Assembly: GCA_027297025.1 (NCBI GenBank)
Contig: JAPUIM010000073.1
Coordinates: forward strand, 1-15,710
DNA from: Bacteroidota bacterium
Lineage (GTDB): Bacteria; Bacteroidota; Bacteroidia; Cytophagales; Cyclobacteriaceae
Length of the DNA stretch: 15,710 nucleotides
Direction of reading: 5' to 3'
How positions within the stretch are numbered: position 1 is the stretch's first letter; each line of letters opens with the position of its first letter. Positions 13,851 through 15,710 of this stretch are shown one piece after another. The translations under genes were made by a program, and so were the position numbers. Under the pieces are notes generated by a model, which did not search any database, was not told where the DNA came from, and saw only the letters and a list, made by a program, of their open reading frames with translations.

Positions 13851-15633
13851 AATTTAACTTCTGTTTCAGCAGCTTCGCTCGTTTCTCACCGATCAATGCA
13901 ATCAATTCTTGGGTTGGGGCGTTCTTGATCCTATTAATCGATTTAAATTTCTTAAGCAGCTTATCCATCGATTTCTCTCCGATCCCTTGAAGTTTTTCCA
14001 GCTTTGACCCTAGGCTACCTTTGCTTCTCTTTTGACGATGAAAAGTGATAGCAAACCGGTGTGCCTCGTCGCGTATTCTTTGAATTAGTTTGAGTGATTC
14101 TGAGTTTTTCTGAATGTGAAGAGGATATGGATCTTCGGGAAAATAAAGTTCTTCTAATTTCTTGGCCACTCCTAATACAGGAATTTTGCCGTAAAGTTTG
14201 AGGTCTCTTAAAGCATCACATGCTGCACTGACTTGACCTTTTCCTCCGTCGACAATGATCAGGTCTGGTAGTTCTTGTTTTTCTTCATTTAGACGTTTAT
14301 AACGTCGATAGGTTATTTCTTTCATGGAAGCAAAGTCGTCAGCTCCAACCACCGTTTTGATGTTATAGTGCCGGTAATCCTTTTTGGAGGGTTTGCCTTT
14401 TTTAAAACACACCATGGAAGCCACCGGATAACTACCTTGTAGATTGGAGTTATCAAAGCATTCAATGTGGAGTGGCAAGGTTTTTAACCTCAGATCGTTC
14501 TGTAAAGTAGACAAAACACGATTCTCATGAGGGTCTGACTTTTTTAACTCTTTTTCCCGTTTATGGAACAGCGCATTCTTTAAGGATAGATTGACCAGTT
14601 TTTTCTTATCTCCAATCTTGGGTACATGGTGATTTAGATCATCAAAAGCCGAAGGGAGCGAAATATTTGTGATAATCTCCTGGGCTTCGCTTGAAAATTT
14701 TTCTCTGAGATCTACAACCAACAGTGATAAAATATCCTGATCAGTTTCGTCCAATTTTTTACTGGCCTCCAAGGTCTTTGTAGAAACCATCACACCATTC
14801 TTAATCTTCAAATAATTGATATATGCTTTTCTGACATCACTTACAATAGTAAAAACATCTATATCTGAGATCTTCTGGTTAACGATAACTGACTTGGACT
14901 GAAACTTTTTCAGCAGGTCATATTTGTGTTTAAACTTGTTGGCTAGTTCATATTCCATGTTGTCTGAATAATAAGCCATTCTTTTCTTAAAATAATCCCG
15001 CACCATACTAAGATTACCTTTTAATATATGAATGGAATGGTCAATGTCAGTATTGTAGTCGTTCTCATTTTGCAATCCTTCGCAGGGCCCCTTGCAATTC
15101 TTAATATGGTATTCAAGACATACCTTAAACTTTTTGGCTTCGATATTCTTTTCTGACAGATCGTATTTACAGGTCCTGATGGTATACAGAGACTTAATCA
15201 GATTTAATATGTTGTTGAGGGCTTTGACATTAGTATATGGACCAAAATAGGTCCCGTTTTCCGGTATTAATCTTCTGGTAGATATTATCCGGGGAAACCG
15301 CTCGGAGGTGACACAAACATATGGGAATGATTTATCGTCTTTAAGGCGGATATTATACCTGGGTTGGTTTTTTTTGATCAGGCTATTTTCCAAATGAAGG
15401 GCGTCAAATTCTGAGTTGACAATGGTGATCTCAATGCTTTCAGTTTCATAGGCCATTCGTAGGGTTTTACGGTTGGGAGCGGAGGTTTTATTAAAATAGC
15501 TTTGAACCCTTTTCCTTAAACTTTTGGCTTTCCCTACATAGATCAATTCATTGTCCTTATTAAAAAACTTATAGACACCGGGTGAGTCGGGGATCTTGTT
15601 TGTTTGTTTTTTCGAAAAAGATGTTGAATCCAT
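13849..15633 (-). CDS. uvrC: Excinuclease ABC subunit C (UvrC)
   Basis: UvrC makes both incisions around a DNA lesion during nucleotide excision repair with UvrA and UvrB. Domains in order: GIY-YIG nuclease (about 10-90; GVYKFFNKDNELIYVGKAKSL); a Cys-containing linker (CKYDL, CLEYHIKNCKGPCEG); the UVR helical UvrB-binding motif (about 215-250, YYSDNMEYELANKF); the RNase H-like 5' nuclease with Asp394 (ECFDNS), Asp462 (VDGGKGQ) and His532 (TFHRQKR); and C-terminal helix-hairpin-helix repeats (LQGIGEKSMDKLL, LIALIGEKRAKLL). Full length at 594 residues with nothing missing. The ATG at 15631-15633 is the natural start; TATCTTTA lies 7 bases upstream on that strand. Converges on gldN with a shared terminator. 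Confidence 0.97.
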   Translation of the reverse strand: MDSTSFSKKQTNKIPDSPGVYKFFNKDNELIYVGKAKSLRKRVQSYFNKTSAPNRKTLRMAYETESIEITIVNSEFDALHLENSLIKKNQPRYNIRLKDDKSFPYVCVTSERFPRIISTRRLIPENGTYFGPYTNVKALNNILNLIKSLYTIRTCKYDLSEKNIEAKKFKVCLEYHIKNCKGPCEGLQNENDYNTDIDHSIHILKGNLSMVRDYFKKRMAYYSDNMEYELANKFKHKYDLLKKFQSKSVIVNQKISDIDVFTIVSDVRKAYINYLKIKNGVMVSTKTLEASKKLDETDQDILSLLVVDLREKFSSEAQEIITNISLPSAFDDLNHHVPKIGDKKKLVNLSLKNALFHKREKELKKSDPHENRVLSTLQNDLRLKTLPLHIECFDNSNLQGSYPVASMVCFKKGKPSKKDYRHYNIKTVVGADDFASMKEITYRRYKRLNEEKQELPDLIIVDGGKGQVSAACDALRDLKLYGKIPVLGVAKKLEELYFPEDPYPLHIQKNSESLKLIQRIRDEAHRFAITFHRQKRSKGSLGSKLEKLQGIGEKSMDKLLKKFKSINRIKNAPTQELIALIGEKRAKLLKQKLN

Positions 15634-15640
15634 CTTATTG

Positions 15641-15648
15641 TAAAGATA
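15641..15648 (-). promoter_or_regulatory. Candidate -7 box (TATCTTTA) for uvrC
   Basis: On the minus strand TATCTTTA, seven of eight matches to TAnnTTTG, ends 7 bases before the uvrC ATG, so the leader would be only a few bases long. No -33 TTG is visible at normal distance. The remaining 15634-15710 shows nothing else I can support. Confidence 0.3.
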
Positions 15649-15710
15649 GGGTATCAGGAATGAACTCAGGCTATGTGATAGGACCTAAAGAATTTCCTCT
15701 TCTTTGAGTT

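Noticed and set aside
1..15710. Mobile elements, CRISPR arrays, tRNA/rRNA genes, riboswitches
   Set aside because: No transposase, integrase, regular spaced repeats or recognisable RNA gene sequence was seen on either strand.

Overview
The window is chromosomal DNA from a member of the Bacteroidota. The evidence is a complete type IX secretion / gliding motor block (porP/sprF-like, gldK, gldL, gldM, gldN), which is confined to that phylum. A DUF4271 membrane protein, a LytS/LytTR two-component pair and several TAnnTTTG (-7) promoter-like boxes fit the same phylum. Sequence style (short GldK, acidic GldN) would fit the Saprospiria or a relative, but that is a guess. I see no mobile element, CRISPR array, tRNA or rRNA, and no stretch longer than 300 bases without a gene.

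Layout. 1-702: 3' part of a type II NADH dehydrogenase, cut by the window edge. 811-2564: a 4-TM LytS-type histidine kinase and its LytTR response regulator, 2 bases apart. 2565-2930 (minus): a small helical protein of unknown function whose stop codon abuts that of the regulator. 3101-4228 (minus): hemW, a radical-SAM heme chaperone. 4269-8087 (plus): an Omp85-type outer-membrane barrel, a DUF4271 membrane protein with an extra N-terminal exported domain, and a HemD-like protein. 8202-13805 (plus): porP, gldK, gldL, gldM, gldN. 13849-15633 (minus): uvrC, separated from gldN by a strong shared terminator hairpin.

How it works together. GldL and GldM form the proton-driven inner-membrane motor. 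GldM reaches through the periplasm to the GldK (lipoprotein)/GldN ring under the outer membrane, and PorP/SprF is an outer-membrane component. The genes just upstream (Omp85 barrel, DUF4271, HemD-like) are co-directional and closely spaced, so they may be co-expressed with the machine. Whether they serve it is an inference. The flanking genes (ndh, kinase/regulator, hemW, uvrC) are ordinary housekeeping or regulatory genes.

The core system is a known one. The most unusual points are a gapless 56-residue duplication in GldL, loss of both FGE catalytic cysteines in GldK, an acidic/glycine-rich segment in GldN, a changed quinone-site motif in the NADH dehydrogenase, and a promoter-like box inside the DUF4271 gene.
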